From positions 1-64,000 of the forward strand of contig NZ_JAFCJZ010000030.1 of the NCBI RefSeq assembly GCF_018130765.1: 64,000 nt of DNA, in the 5' to 3' direction. The notes beneath the pieces are model-generated. The model saw only the letters and a program-made list of their open reading frames with translations, was not told where the DNA came from and made no database searches. The stretch comes from Bradyrhizobium iriomotense. Lineage in GTDB: Bacteria > Pseudomonadota > Alphaproteobacteria > Rhizobiales > Xanthobacteraceae. The position numbers and the translations under genes are program-made. Positions within the stretch are counted from its first letter, which is position 1, and each line of letters begins with the position of its first letter. Shown one piece after another: positions 1 through 8,936 of the stretch.

Positions 1-1388
1 GCGACCGACTGCATGTTGGAGGAAGCCTGCTCGGAGACGCCGGCGACCTGGCTCGACAGGCTCTGCGTGGTCTCGGCAGTGCGGGTCAGGGTGGATGCCG
101 CCGATTCCAGCTGCACGGCGGAAGCCGAGACATTGGAGACGATGGCGCCGACCGCGCTCTCGAAATCATCGGCAAAGCGGATCAGCTCAGCGCGGCGGCT
201 GGCGGCCTGTTCGCGGTTCTGGACTTCGCTGGCGGCGGCATCGCGCTCGGCTTTGGCGACGGCCTGAACCTTGAACTCCTCGACAGCGCCGGCCATCTCG
301 CCGATCTCGTCCTTGCGCCCCAAGCCGGGCAGCACGACGTCGAAATTGCCCGAGGCGAGCTCGCGCATCGCCTTGCACATCGCGATCATCGGACGCGAGA
401 TGCCGGTGCCGAGCAGGAAGGCGAGCAGCGCACCGAGCAGCGTGCCGCCGACGGCCAGCATCAGCACGAGCTGCTCGGTCTTTCCGATGGTCGCTTCCGA
501 CTCCGAATCCAGCCGCTGCTGCTCGGCGACGAGGTCCGCCTTCATGGCGGTCGCGCCTTGCAGGATCGCGCCGGCCGAGCCGCTCATCTCGGTCACGAGC
601 TCATCGACCATCTTGGCATTGGCGATCAGCTTCTCCAGCGCTTCGCGATAGGCCACCAGGATGGTCTTGGCGTCCTTCAGGCCGGCGACGATCTTGTCGT
701 CCATGGAATAGACCGCGCCGAGCGAGTTCTCGACGAATTTCAGCCGCGCCAGCGCGCTGGTGGCAATCGTCTGGTCGGACGTCAGCACGAAGTTGGTCGC
801 CGCCGCGCTCGCGGTCTGGAACTGGGCGTTGACCTGCTTGGTGCCGAACTCGATCGCCTGCGCCTCGGAATCGGAGGCATTGTTGCCGATATCGTCGAGC
901 TTGTATTTCAGGAGATTGGCCTGGCGCGTCAGCTGGTTCTGCACCAGCAGCGCGCTGTCGCGCTTGGCCTGGAGCACCTTTGCGAAGGTCGCGGAGAAAT
1001 TGGAAAACTCCTTGGCGAGCTTGCCGAGGCTCTCCTGCCGCGCCGGCTTCTTGGCGCTCTTGACGGCATGGTCGATGGCGCTCTTCAGGCTGGCCTCGGC
1101 GTCCAGCGCTACCTTGGCATCGTCTTCCTTGCCGGTGGCGACGAAATATTTGACGGCCGAACGGTAGGCGAGCAGCTCGCGGTCGATGGTACGGGCGAGG
1201 TCGGCTTCGGAGACGCTGGCGCGGTAGGATCCGACCCCCAACGACACCCGCTCGAAACCGAAATAGGCGAAAGCCATGCTGCCGGCCGAGATCACCAGTA
1301 CTGCGGCAAAGCCGAGAATGATCTTGGCGCGGAACCGGAGGGTCGGAAATAGTGTACGCTTCGATGGCGACGCGATACGCCCGGACAT
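1..1388 (-). CDS. Methyl-accepting chemotaxis protein, C-terminus cut by window edge
   Basis: The 462 residues visible form an inner-membrane chemoreceptor. An N-terminal membrane segment lies at about residues 20-45. It is followed by a long helical periplasmic sensor of the four-helix-bundle kind, with no recognisable ligand motif, and a second membrane segment at about 315-338. A HAMP domain follows (motif around RPMIAMCKAM and the DEIGEM turn), then the start of the methyl-accepting signalling domain. The remainder, with the CheW/CheA-contact hairpin, lies beyond position 1. The ATG at 1388 is the first start ahead of the first membrane segment. Known family role: relay of periplasmic stimuli to CheA. 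The ligand cannot be inferred. Confidence 0.9.
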   Translation of the reverse strand, partial: MSGRIASPSKRTLFPTLRFRAKIILGFAAVLVISAGSMAFAYFGFERVSLGVGSYRASVSEADLARTIDRELLAYRSAVKYFVATGKEDDAKVALDAEASLKSAIDHAVKSAKKPARQESLGKLAKEFSNFSATFAKVLQAKRDSALLVQNQLTRQANLLKYKLDDIGNNASDSEAQAIEFGTKQVNAQFQTASAAATNFVLTSDQTIATSALARLKFVENSLGAVYSMDDKIVAGLKDAKTILVAYREALEKLIANAKMVDELVTEMSGSAGAILQGATAMKADLVAEQQRLDSESEATIGKTEQLVLMLAVGGTLLGALLAFLLGTGISRPMIAMCKAMRELASGNFDVVLPGLGRKDEIGEMAGAVEEFKVQAVAKAERDAAASEVQNREQAASRRAELIRFADDFESAVGAIVSNVSASAVQLESAASTLTRTAETTQSLSSQVAGVSEQASSNMQSV

Positions 1389-1640
1389 TCCCAACCCCCA
1401 GTCTATGTTCTTGCGACGATTCTGCGGCCCGGGAAGCAGCCCCTTCCGAACCGTGCGGAAAATTAAGGCAGAATCGTCAAGGGGTGGTAAATCCGTCCGG
1501 TCTGCATCCTGGCCGGGGAAAGTTCGTCCGGCCGTGCGCGCCCAGGCGCCGTGTTGCGGCTATCGGGAAAACGCCTTACTCTCGAACACTTATCAGGCAC
1601 TTGGCGTTAGACCGAGCTGGTCCTCGAGGGGAGAAACGGA

Positions 1641-2807
1641 GTGGGGCAAACCGATTTTCGGTTTGGCGGTGCGTCTGGCGTTGCCGTGGCCAAGTCGAAG
1701 GCTGCGAGCGTCGATGAAGCCGTGGCTGAACTGGCGGCCCAGCTCCCCTCCGACGAGCTGGCACTGATCCTGGTGTTCCTCTCCCCCAGCTACGACCCCC
1801 ATCACTTCATCGCCGAGATCACCCGGCAATTCGATGAGACCCAGGTCTGCGGTTGCACCACTGCGGGCGAGCTTGCCCCTGATGGCTGGGACGAGAACAG
1901 CGTCGTGGCGCTGGCGTTCAGCCGTGCCGACTTCTCCGCGGCGGTGCGGCCCATTTTCAACCTCGACAGTTTCCGCGTCGAGGACGGCCGCAGGATCGGC
2001 GGCGAGCTCCGGCACGAGCTGTTGCGCGCCACCCCGCAGGTCGACCGCGGCAGTCCCTTCGGCCTGGTCCTGATCGACGGCCTGTGCCGCCGCGAGGAAG
2101 CGGTGATGTCCGCGCTCTATGCATCGCTCGACGACATTCCGGTCGTCGGCGGGTCCGCAGGCGACGGCATGCGCTTCGAGAAGACCTTTGTGTTCGTCGA
2201 CGGCAAGGCACACACCAATGCCGCCCTGCTGATCCTGTTGAACACATCCTTGCCGTTCCGCGTCTTCAAGTGCGACAATTTCGAGCCGCGGGCGCAGAAG
2301 ATGGTCGTGACCGAGGCCGACATCGAAAATCGCATGGTCAGGGAGCTGAACGCAGAGCCTGCCGCACTGGAATATTCGCGCGTGGTCGGCATCCTGGACG
2401 CCAAGCTCGATCCGTTCTCCTTTGCGTCGCACCCGGTCCTGGTGCGCGTCGGCGGCTCCTATTACGCGCGCTCGATCCAGCGCGTCGAACCAGACGGCTC
2501 GCTGCACTTCTTCTGCGCCATCGATGAGGGCATGGTGCTGACGGCGGCGACGTCGCGAAGCCTGGTTGGCGCGACCCGCGAGACGTTTGCCGACATCCGC
2601 GACCAGATTGGAGACGTCTCGCTCTATATCGGTTTCGAGTGCCTGCTCCGCCGGCTCGATGCCGAGCAGCATCAGCTCACCCGCGACATGTCCGAATTGT
2701 ACCGGCAGAACCGGGTCGTCGGCTTTCACACCTATGGAGAGCAGTTCGGCTCCATGCATGTGAACCAGACCTTCACCGGCGTCGCGATCGGAAGGCGTCC
2801 GTCGTGA
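1641..2807 (+). CDS. FIST domain signal-transduction protein
   Basis: A 388-residue soluble protein with FIST_N (about 20-215) and FIST_C (about 220-375) domains. FIST domains are proposed small-ligand sensors that work with chemoreceptors or histidine kinases. The GTG start follows the purine-rich stretch GAGGGGAGAAACGGA. The stop codon overlaps the start of the downstream kinase in a GTGA junction, so the two proteins are probably made together. FIST proteins paired with this kind of soluble hybrid kinase are known beside PQQ alcohol dehydrogenase systems of pseudomonads (the ErcS'-type arrangement). The ligand is unknown. Confidence 0.85.
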   Translation: MGQTDFRFGGASGVAVAKSKAASVDEAVAELAAQLPSDELALILVFLSPSYDPHHFIAEITRQFDETQVCGCTTAGELAPDGWDENSVVALAFSRADFSAAVRPIFNLDSFRVEDGRRIGGELRHELLRATPQVDRGSPFGLVLIDGLCRREEAVMSALYASLDDIPVVGGSAGDGMRFEKTFVFVDGKAHTNAALLILLNTSLPFRVFKCDNFEPRAQKMVVTEADIENRMVRELNAEPAALEYSRVVGILDAKLDPFSFASHPVLVRVGGSYYARSIQRVEPDGSLHFFCAIDEGMVLTAATSRSLVGATRETFADIRDQIGDVSLYIGFECLLRRLDAEQHQLTRDMSELYRQNRVVGFHTYGEQFGSMHVNQTFTGVAIGRRPS

Positions 2808-4168
2808 CGGACATGTGGCAGGGCCCCGATGCGGTCGACCAGCTGCGGCGCGAGGCCGCCAAGCTGAAGAAGATCAATGCCGCGCTGATGTCGCGCGTCG
2901 AGCGCTCGATGGACCAGCAGCTCAACGCCTTTTCATTGTTCGAAACCGCCATTGCGCTCGACCACAAGGTTCGCGACCGGACGCACCAGTTGCGCGAGGC
3001 GCTGCATTCGGTCGAGCGCGCCAATGAGGGGCTCTACCGCGCCAAGCAGCAGGCCGAAGCCGCAAGCTCGCTGAAATCCTCGGTGCTGATCTCGGTCACC
3101 CACGACCTGTTGCAGCCGCTCAACGCGGCGCGCCTGACCCTGTCCGCGCTGACCGAGATGATGGAATCGCAGGAGGCGGGCCTGCTCATCGACCAGGCCG
3201 ACCGCTCGCTGCTGATGCTGGAGGACCTGCTGCGGTCGCTGCTGGAGATCGCCAAGCTCGACGCCGGCGCGCTCAAGCCCGACGTGCACGCGATCGCGCT
3301 GGCGCCCTTGTTCGAGCAGCTCCGCAACGAGTTCGAGCCGATCGCCGCGCGGCAAGGCCTGTCCTTGCGCATCCGCACCTCGCCGCTGGCGGTGATGTCG
3401 GATGCGATGATGCTGCGACGAATCCTGCAGAACCTGCTTGCCAATGCCATTCGCTACACCCGCAGCGGCGGCGTCGTCATGGGATGCCGGCCGCGGGGCG
3501 ACCAGATCTGCGTCCAGGTGTCCGACACCGGACCCGGAATTGCGCAAGCCCAGCAGGAGGCGATCTTCCGCGAATTCCAGCGCGGGGAGGCCATTGCGAC
3601 CGACCAGGCCGGCTTCGGGCTTGGCCTCTCCATCGTCCGCCGCTTCGCCACCGTGCTCGGGCACGAGGTGCGGCTGTCGTCGCAGCTCGGCAGGGGATCG
3701 ACCTTCACCCTGGAGCTGGAGCCGGCCGACCTCTCCGACGTCGGCGACGAGGTGCAAGAGGTCAGGCTCGCCGAGCGGCACTACAACTATAGCGGGCTCG
3801 AAGGCGCCAAGATCCTGCTGATCGAGAACGATCCGAACGGCTCGGAGGCGATGGCCGCGCTGCTGGAGGGATGGGGCTGCGACGTCGCGACCACGCGATC
3901 GGGCGCGGACGCACTCGTGCGCCTGAGCGAGCTCGGCGGCGCGCCCGATGCCGTGATTGCCGACCTCCATCTCGACCACGGCGAGAGCGGCCTGTCGGCC
4001 ATCGCCGCCGTCCGGGAGCAGTTGAAGCTCGACACTCCCGCCATGATCATCACGGCCGACTATTCCGAAAAGGCGGCGAAGGAGGCGAGCCTCTACGGCC
4101 TCGAAGTGCTGAAGAAGCCAATCAAGCCCGCCGAGATGCGGGCGCTGCTGTCGTTCCTGCTGAGCTAG
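2804..4168 (+). CDS. Soluble hybrid histidine kinase with C-terminal receiver (ErcS'/NahK-like)
   Basis: A 454-residue cytoplasmic kinase without membrane segments. A coiled-coil-rich N-terminus (about 10-95) leads to the H-box VTHDLLQPL with phospho-acceptor His100. The N-box has Asn210 (QNLLANAIRY), the G1 box is DTGPG at 241-245 and the G2 box is GLGL at 272-275. A receiver occupies about 335-454 with Asp387 as phospho-acceptor, Thr417 and Lys438. Its acidic pocket is E-N-D rather than the usual D-D. The GTG at 2804 overlaps the FIST stop codon; an ATG at 2813 is the alternative start. The architecture fits a kinase that is fed by the FIST partner and passes phosphate to separate LuxR-type regulators. 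The two such genes at 8937-10458 are the obvious candidates. Confidence 0.88.
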   Translation: MTDMWQGPDAVDQLRREAAKLKKINAALMSRVERSMDQQLNAFSLFETAIALDHKVRDRTHQLREALHSVERANEGLYRAKQQAEAASSLKSSVLISVTHDLLQPLNAARLTLSALTEMMESQEAGLLIDQADRSLLMLEDLLRSLLEIAKLDAGALKPDVHAIALAPLFEQLRNEFEPIAARQGLSLRIRTSPLAVMSDAMMLRRILQNLLANAIRYTRSGGVVMGCRPRGDQICVQVSDTGPGIAQAQQEAIFREFQRGEAIATDQAGFGLGLSIVRRFATVLGHEVRLSSQLGRGSTFTLELEPADLSDVGDEVQEVRLAERHYNYSGLEGAKILLIENDPNGSEAMAALLEGWGCDVATTRSGADALVRLSELGGAPDAVIADLHLDHGESGLSAIAAVREQLKLDTPAMIITADYSEKAAKEASLYGLEVLKKPIKPAEMRALLSFLLS

Positions 4169-4247
4169 CCGGCGCGGACGGTCTTCGCCTCGTTCCGCTT
4201 GCGGGCGGGGCTATCGGGCATAGCCAAATAGCCAAGACAAAAATGTC

Positions 4248-4270
4248 GAAAACAACCCCATGCACAGTAG
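4248..4270. repeat. Dispersed repeat D, copy 1
   Basis: This 23-bp segment, which includes ACAACCCCATGCACAGTAG, is identical to 44256-44278. It sits between the convergent hybrid kinase and marR genes. It looks like part of a multicopy intergenic element. Confidence 0.75.
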
Positions 4271-4280
4271 GCAGGGCCGG

Positions 4281-4787
4281 TCACTCTTCCTCCATCGCCT
4301 TGATTAAATTGTCGCGGAGCCTGACGACGCTTTTCTGCAGCCGGGCGAACTCATCCGGCTTGAGTCCGCTCGACTTCACGAGATTCATGTGCATGCCTTT
4401 CTCGCGAAGGCGTCGGCCGGCGTCGGTGAGACTGACGCGCACCTGCCGCTCGTCGGCGGGATCGCGCTGGCGGCGCAAATAGCCCATCGCCTCGAGCTTT
4501 TTGAGGATCGGCGTCAGGGTGTTGGATTCCAGGAACATCTTGTCGCCGAGTTCGCTCACGGTTTGGTCGTCCTGCTCCCACAGCGCCACAATCGCGATCC
4601 ACTGCGGGTAGGTCAGGCCGAGTTCATCGAGGCCCGGCTTGTAGGCTCGTCCGTAGGCGAGGTTGGCCGAATAGATCGCGAAGCACAGGAAATCGTCGAG
4701 GCGCCGGTCGCCCGCGGCCGGTTTCGGCTCCTGATTGGTCATTGAATCGTCTCTGGAATCGGCCCTGGGACCGTTGTTCAGGCTCAT
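4281..4787 (-). CDS. MarR-family repressor, OhrR-like
   Basis: A winged-helix MarR protein of 168 residues from the ATG at 4787; starting at the ATG at 4742 gives 153. Near the N-terminus the motif LDDFLCFAIYSANLAYGR has a single Cys at the place of the peroxide-sensing Cys of OhrR regulators, followed by the family motif GLTYPQWI. The wing region is YLRRQRDPADERQVRVSLT. OhrR proteins leave DNA when that Cys is oxidised by organic hydroperoxides; transferring that chemistry here is inference. The gene is divergent from the 4936-8925 operon. Two palindromes with the same core lie in the shared intergenic region, so autoregulation and repression of that operon are likely. The upstream start has a better Shine-Dalgarno (AAAGGG). 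Confidence 0.88.
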   Translation of the reverse strand: MSLNNGPRADSRDDSMTNQEPKPAAGDRRLDDFLCFAIYSANLAYGRAYKPGLDELGLTYPQWIAIVALWEQDDQTVSELGDKMFLESNTLTPILKKLEAMGYLRRQRDPADERQVRVSLTDAGRRLREKGMHMNLVKSSGLKPDEFARLQKSVVRLRDNLIKAMEEE

Positions 4788-4835
4788 TGGGGCGCCCTTT
4801 CCGACACGGACATGTGAAGTTCCGCATGCATATAT

Positions 4836-4847
4836 ATCGTGTCCGAT
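4836..4847. promoter_or_regulatory. Probable MarR/OhrR operator 1
   Basis: The palindrome ATCGTGTCCGAT (ATCG-N4-CGAT) is embedded in an AT-rich stretch beginning TATAT. It sits 13 bp upstream of the -35 box at 4861 and over the TATATA stretch that could be the -10 of the divergent marR promoter. Confidence 0.6.
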
Positions 4848-4860
4848 TAAATCGGAAGGG

Positions 4861-4889
4861 TTGACATTGAGGCCTGGCGGCACTTTATA
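4861..4889 (+). promoter_or_regulatory. Sigma70-type promoter of the detoxification operon
   Basis: TTGACA (4861-4866), a 17-bp spacer and TTTATA (4884-4889) form a near-consensus vegetative promoter. It reads toward the VOC gene and lies between two copies of the same palindromic operator core. Confidence 0.75.
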
Positions 4890-4905
4890 CAGCGCACGCG
4901 AATAT

Positions 4906-4917
4906 ATCGGATACGAT
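4906..4917. promoter_or_regulatory. Probable MarR/OhrR operator 2
   Basis: ATCGGATACGAT shares the ATCG-N4-CGAT core and the TATAT lead of operator 1. It lies just downstream of the expected transcription start, where a bound repressor would block initiation or early elongation. Confidence 0.6.
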
Positions 4918-4935
4918 CTAATTTAGGAGAGTGCC

Positions 4936-5613
4936 ATGACTGCCCAGAATGCAAACAAGACCACCCGAGCGCCAACGATCGACATGAAGCTCGAGGTCGT
5001 CGTCATCCCTGTTTCCGACGTCGATCGCGCCAAGAAGTTCTATGCGAACCTCGGATGGAGGCTCGATGCCGATTTCGCGGGGCCTGACGACTACCGCGTC
5101 ATCCAGTTCACACCGCCCGGCTCCCCCTCCTCGGTCATCTTCGGCAAGAACGTGACCGCGGCGGTACCCGGCTCCGCCCAGGGCCTGTACCTGATCGTCT
5201 CCGACATTGAAGCCGCGCGAGACGATCTGCGCGTTCGCGGCGTCGAGGTCAGCGAGGTCTTCCACGCTGCAGGCGACGTGCACACCGGACAGGACGAGCC
5301 TTATCTGTTCGGGCGCCGCCGGATTGCTGGTCTGGATCCCGCGCGCACCAGCTATCGCTCGTACGTCTCGTTCAACGATCCCGACGGCAACGGCTGGCTG
5401 TTCCAGGAGATCACCGCCCGATTGCCGGGACGCGTGGAGACAGCAGGCACGACATTCACCTCCTCGACCGAGCTCGCGAGCGCGCTCCGGCGTGCCTCCG
5501 CGGCACATGGTGAGCACGAGAAGCGGAACGGCGGTCAGCACGATGCGAACTGGCCGGACTGGTACGCCGACTACATCGCCCGCGAGCAGGCCGGCCAGCC
5601 GCTGCCGGTCTGA
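4936..5613 (+). CDS. VOC (glyoxalase/bleomycin-resistance) family protein
   Basis: A 225-residue protein. Residues about 17-160 have the paired beta-alpha-beta-beta-beta modules of the vicinal oxygen chelate superfamily, including KLEVVVIPVSDVDRAKKFY and FNDPDGNGWLFQE. The Glu of the latter is a typical metal ligand. A C-terminal extension (about 165-225) ends in a Trp/Tyr-rich segment (NWPDWYADYIAREQ). VOC enzymes are metal-dependent lyases, dioxygenases or thiol transferases, and the substrate cannot be read from sequence. First gene of the operon, with Shine-Dalgarno GGAGAGTGCC. Confidence 0.85.
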   Translation: MTAQNANKTTRAPTIDMKLEVVVIPVSDVDRAKKFYANLGWRLDADFAGPDDYRVIQFTPPGSPSSVIFGKNVTAAVPGSAQGLYLIVSDIEAARDDLRVRGVEVSEVFHAAGDVHTGQDEPYLFGRRRIAGLDPARTSYRSYVSFNDPDGNGWLFQEITARLPGRVETAGTTFTSSTELASALRRASAAHGEHEKRNGGQHDANWPDWYADYIAREQAGQPLPV

Positions 5614-5660
5614 GCCGCGGCTGCAACGTCACCCAGTTGAACGAGTGAGGGAGAGTCCCA

Positions 5661-7001
5661 ATGCGTGCGCAATCAGTTTCGGAAATCATCAACCCGGACC
5701 GGCGCCAGCTCATGCTTACCGCTGCGATGGGAATTGCCGCCGCGGCGGCCGCAAGTGTTCTTTCCACGCACCCGGCGACGGCGGCCACAAGTGACGAAAT
5801 CCGGCCTTTCCGGATCAATATTCCGGAAGAGGCGCTGATCGATCTGCGCAGCCGCATCAACGCGACGAGGTGGCCGGAACAGGAAACCGTCGCCGACGAG
5901 TCGCAGGGCGTACAGCTTGCGATCCTTCGGGACCTCGCGCGCTACTGGGCGACGGACTACGACTGGCGGAAGATCGAGGCAAAGTTGAACGTCCTGCCCC
6001 AGTTCATCACCGAGATCGATGGGCTGGACATTCATTTCCTTCACGTTCGTTCGAAGCATGAAAATGCCCTGCCGCTCATCGTCACGCATGGATGGCCCGG
6101 TTCGATCATCGAGCAGTTGAAGATCATCGATCCTCTCACCAATCCCACGGCGCACGGCGCGAGCGCATCGGACGCTTTCCATATCGTGATCCCGTCCGTT
6201 CCCGGCTACGGGTTTTCGGGCAAACCGACCACCAGCGGCTGGGGCCCCCCTCGCGTCGCGCGCGCATGGGTCGAACTGATGAAGCGCCTTGGCTACACCC
6301 GCTTTGTCGCGCAAGGCGGGGACATCGGTGCTCTCATTTCCAATGCGATGGCCGAACAGGCGCCGCCGGAACTGCTGGGCATCCACACCAACTTCCCCGG
6401 CACGATTCCGCCGGAGATCACCAAGGCGTTGCAGAGCGGTGAGGCACCATCCGGTCTCTCTGCCGACGAGCAACGCGCCTTCGACCAGGTGAAGGATTTT
6501 CGCGCCAGGCATTTTGCCTACGCCGCGATGATGGCGACGCGGCCGCAGACGCTCTACGGCTTGGCGGATTCGCCGGTCGGCCTTGCCGCTTGGATTCTCG
6601 ACCACGGTGACGGTGATGCGCAGCCGGCGGCGGCGATCACTTCGGCCGTGCTCGGGCGCACCATCAATGGGCACTCCGCAGGCGACGTCACGCGCGACGA
6701 CGTCCTCGACGACATCACACTCTACTGGCTGACGAACACCGCGATCTCGGCGGCCCGCTTCTATTGGGAAAACAAGGGAATGAGCGCACTGAACGCGGTC
6801 GGCATCTCGATTCCCGCCGCCGTGAGCGTCTTTCCAGGCGAAATCTACCAGGCTCCGCGCAGCTGGACCGAGCGCGCCTATCACAAGCTCATTCACTACA
6901 ACAAGGTCGACCAAGGCGGACACTTTGCAGCCTGGGAACAGCCGCGACTTTTTGCGGAAGAGGTCCGCACAGGCTTCCGGTCGCTGCGCAAATCGATCTG
7001 A
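5661..7001 (+). CDS. Exported epoxide hydrolase-family alpha/beta hydrolase
   Basis: A 446-residue protein with a Tat-like signal (DRRQLMLTAAMG then an Ala-rich core, cleavage near residue 38). The epoxide hydrolase N-terminal (EHN) domain begins at about residue 50 (FRINIPEEALIDLRSRI). In the hydrolase core, HGWPGS (His143) forms the oxyanion region. Asp221 in QGGDIGA is the expected nucleophile and His421 in QGGHFAAWEQP the catalytic base. Family members open epoxides through an alkyl-enzyme ester. The Tat signal suggests a periplasmic enzyme, which is unusual because most EHN proteins are cytosolic. Second gene of the MarR-controlled operon. Confidence 0.85.
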   Translation: MRAQSVSEIINPDRRQLMLTAAMGIAAAAAASVLSTHPATAATSDEIRPFRINIPEEALIDLRSRINATRWPEQETVADESQGVQLAILRDLARYWATDYDWRKIEAKLNVLPQFITEIDGLDIHFLHVRSKHENALPLIVTHGWPGSIIEQLKIIDPLTNPTAHGASASDAFHIVIPSVPGYGFSGKPTTSGWGPPRVARAWVELMKRLGYTRFVAQGGDIGALISNAMAEQAPPELLGIHTNFPGTIPPEITKALQSGEAPSGLSADEQRAFDQVKDFRARHFAYAAMMATRPQTLYGLADSPVGLAAWILDHGDGDAQPAAAITSAVLGRTINGHSAGDVTRDDVLDDITLYWLTNTAISAARFYWENKGMSALNAVGISIPAAVSVFPGEIYQAPRSWTERAYHKLIHYNKVDQGGHFAAWEQPRLFAEEVRTGFRSLRKSI

Positions 7002-7025
7002 ACATTCTGCCCAAGGGAGCACGAA

Positions 7026-7439
7026 ATGAGCGAGCATCAAGTGAAGAAGAAAATCCTGGCGATCGCGGCGCTTGTCGTCGGAAGCGTTCTGGCTTCCAGC
7101 GCGGCACAGGCTCAGCAGGCGGGCGTGACGCGCACCGATCTGCAGCGGCACGATCTCTCTGCCCCCGGTCGCGAAGCCGTCCAGGTACGCGTCGACCTCG
7201 CCCCGGGAGTGGCCTTCGGCAAGCACACGCATCCCGGCGAAGAGATCATCTATGTCCTCGAGGGTTCGCTCGAGTACCAGATCGAGGACAAGCCGCCGAT
7301 CACGCTGAAGGCCGGCGACGTCCTGTTCATTCCGGCCGGAACGGTTCATGCGGCAAGGAACGTCGGCAGCGTCACCGGCAGCGAACTCGCCACCTATATC
7401 GTCGAAAAAGGCAAGCCGCTGCTCGCATTGGTGAAGTGA
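7026..7439 (+). CDS. Exported small cupin protein
   Basis: A 137-residue single-domain cupin with a cleavable signal peptide (about 1-35, ending near SSAAQAQ). Cupin motif 1 is KHTHPGEEIIYVLEG and motif 2 is AGDVLFIPAGTVHAARN, retaining the His and Glu ligands for a metal. Start ATG 7026, 24 bp after the epoxide hydrolase stop. Such periplasmic cupins often lie beside peroxide or electrophile responses. The reaction is unknown. Confidence 0.82.
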   Translation: MSEHQVKKKILAIAALVVGSVLASSAAQAQQAGVTRTDLQRHDLSAPGREAVQVRVDLAPGVAFGKHTHPGEEIIYVLEGSLEYQIEDKPPITLKAGDVLFIPAGTVHAARNVGSVTGSELATYIVEKGKPLLALVK

Positions 7440-7492
7440 CAGCGGCGAGCGACGAAAAAGACCTGGCCACTTCCGTTCATCAAGGAGCTAAA

Positions 7493-7954
7493 ATGAGCAA
7501 GCGCCTCGACTACAATCAGATCGCACCGGCAGGCGTGAAAGCGCTGGGCGGCGTCTACGGCTACGTCATGCAGAGCAGCCTTTCCCCTGCGTTGGTCGAC
7601 CTGGTCTATCTGCGAATTTCCCAGATCAACAGCTGCGCGTACTGTCTCGACTCGCACACGCGCGACTTGCTCAAGAAGGGAGTGAAGATCGAAAAGATCG
7701 CGCTGGTACAGGCGTGGAGGGAGGGCGGCAACCTCTTCGATGAGCGCGAACGCGGCGCCCTGGCATGGGCCGAAACGGTGACGCGCGTCGCGGAGACCAA
7801 CGTGCCGGACGAAGCGTATCAGGCCGCCCGTGCCGTGTTCAACGAACGGGAGCTCGTGGATCTCACGATCGCGATTGGCTTGATGAACGCCTACAATCGC
7901 ATGGCCATCAGCTTTCGGAACACGCCGCAGGCCGTACTCGAGCATCAGGCGTAG
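7493..7954 (+). CDS. AhpD-like / carboxymuconolactone decarboxylase family protein
   Basis: A 153-residue all-helical CMD-family protein. The redox motif CAYCLDSH (CxxC followed by Cys-proximal His) is that of AhpD alkylhydroperoxidases, with a relay Glu upstream. AhpD proteins reduce peroxides with dithiol electrons, and that role fits an operon under an OhrR-like repressor. The start ATG at 7493 follows CAAGGAGCTAAA. An upstream in-frame extension overlaps the cupin and is not used. Confidence 0.88.
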   Translation: MSKRLDYNQIAPAGVKALGGVYGYVMQSSLSPALVDLVYLRISQINSCAYCLDSHTRDLLKKGVKIEKIALVQAWREGGNLFDERERGALAWAETVTRVAETNVPDEAYQAARAVFNERELVDLTIAIGLMNAYNRMAISFRNTPQAVLEHQA

Positions 7955-8049
7955 CAGCAGGCCCGAACTCTTCTCCGCCGGGCCTCCTTGGCCTCCAGAT
8001 CACCTCGACCTGCACGCCGATCTCGCAACGGGATGAAAGGACACTGACC

Positions 8050-8925
8050 ATGTCACAGCGGATCAACGACAACCCTATCGGTTTCTTCGAGATCAGCAAA
8101 GACATCACGCTCAGAAGGATGGTTCTGCGCAGCGCGAGACCGAGGGGGACCGTTCTCTTTCTGCACGGCTTTCCAGAGACCCTGTATGCCTGGAAGGATA
8201 TCGGCGCGGCCCTCGCCGATGACTACGAAGTCCATGCCTTCGATTGGCCGGGCTACGGTCTTTCATCGAGGCCCGCGGTCGACAGGTTCTCCTACGCGCC
8301 GAAGGACTACGCGCATGTTCTGGACCAGTACATCGCGAAAGCAGGCATCGACGCATCCAGGCTCACGATCTACGCAACGGACATCGGAGCCCTGCCGGCA
8401 CTCCTGCTGGCGGTGGAAAAACCTGATATCGCAAGGGCCATCATCGTTGGCGACTTCGCCCCGTTCAACAGGCCGCAGTTCATGTCCGAGAATCTGCAAA
8501 ATCTGAAGGCGGGACCTGCCATGGAGCAGGTCCGCGCTAACATGAACAGGAATCGCGACGAGATCCTGGAAAACGTCTTCACAAGAGGCTTGCCCAAGGA
8601 AGCGCAGTTCGAAGTTGCGCGGGAATTCAGGGACGACATGTCCCACGGATGGAGCCACGGCGCCATGACGACCGTAGACGCTTTCTCCCATTACTACTCG
8701 CACTTCACGCGAGACCAAGACCACTTCGAATCGCAACTCGCTCGGCTCAAAACTCCGTTGAAGGTGGTTTGGGGTGAGAAAGATCTCTACATCAAGAAGG
8801 AGATGGGAGCAGAACTCGCTGAAAGGGTCCGCGCGGAATTCGCGCTTCTCCCCGGCATTGGACACTACCCTCACCTCCAAAATCCGGAGGGAACCGTCGA
8901 TGAGGTTCGCGCCTCGTTCCGATGA
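8050..8925 (+). CDS. Alpha/beta hydrolase with Asp nucleophile (dehalogenase/epoxide-hydrolase type)
   Basis: A 291-residue protein. The HGFPE motif (His39) provides the oxyanion region. The nucleophile elbow is YATDIGA with Asp111 instead of Ser, as in haloalkane and fluoroacetate dehalogenases and epoxide hydrolases. Asp245 (GEKD) and His272 (GIGHYPH) complete a likely triad. C-X bond or epoxide hydrolysis is therefore more likely than esterase activity; the substrate is not determined. ATG 8050 follows AAAGGACACTGACC. Last gene of the operon, convergent with the response regulator at 8937. Confidence 0.82.
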   Translation: MSQRINDNPIGFFEISKDITLRRMVLRSARPRGTVLFLHGFPETLYAWKDIGAALADDYEVHAFDWPGYGLSSRPAVDRFSYAPKDYAHVLDQYIAKAGIDASRLTIYATDIGALPALLLAVEKPDIARAIIVGDFAPFNRPQFMSENLQNLKAGPAMEQVRANMNRNRDEILENVFTRGLPKEAQFEVAREFRDDMSHGWSHGAMTTVDAFSHYYSHFTRDQDHFESQLARLKTPLKVVWGEKDLYIKKEMGAELAERVRAEFALLPGIGHYPHLQNPEGTVDEVRASFR

Positions 8926-8936
8926 CTGACGCCTGG

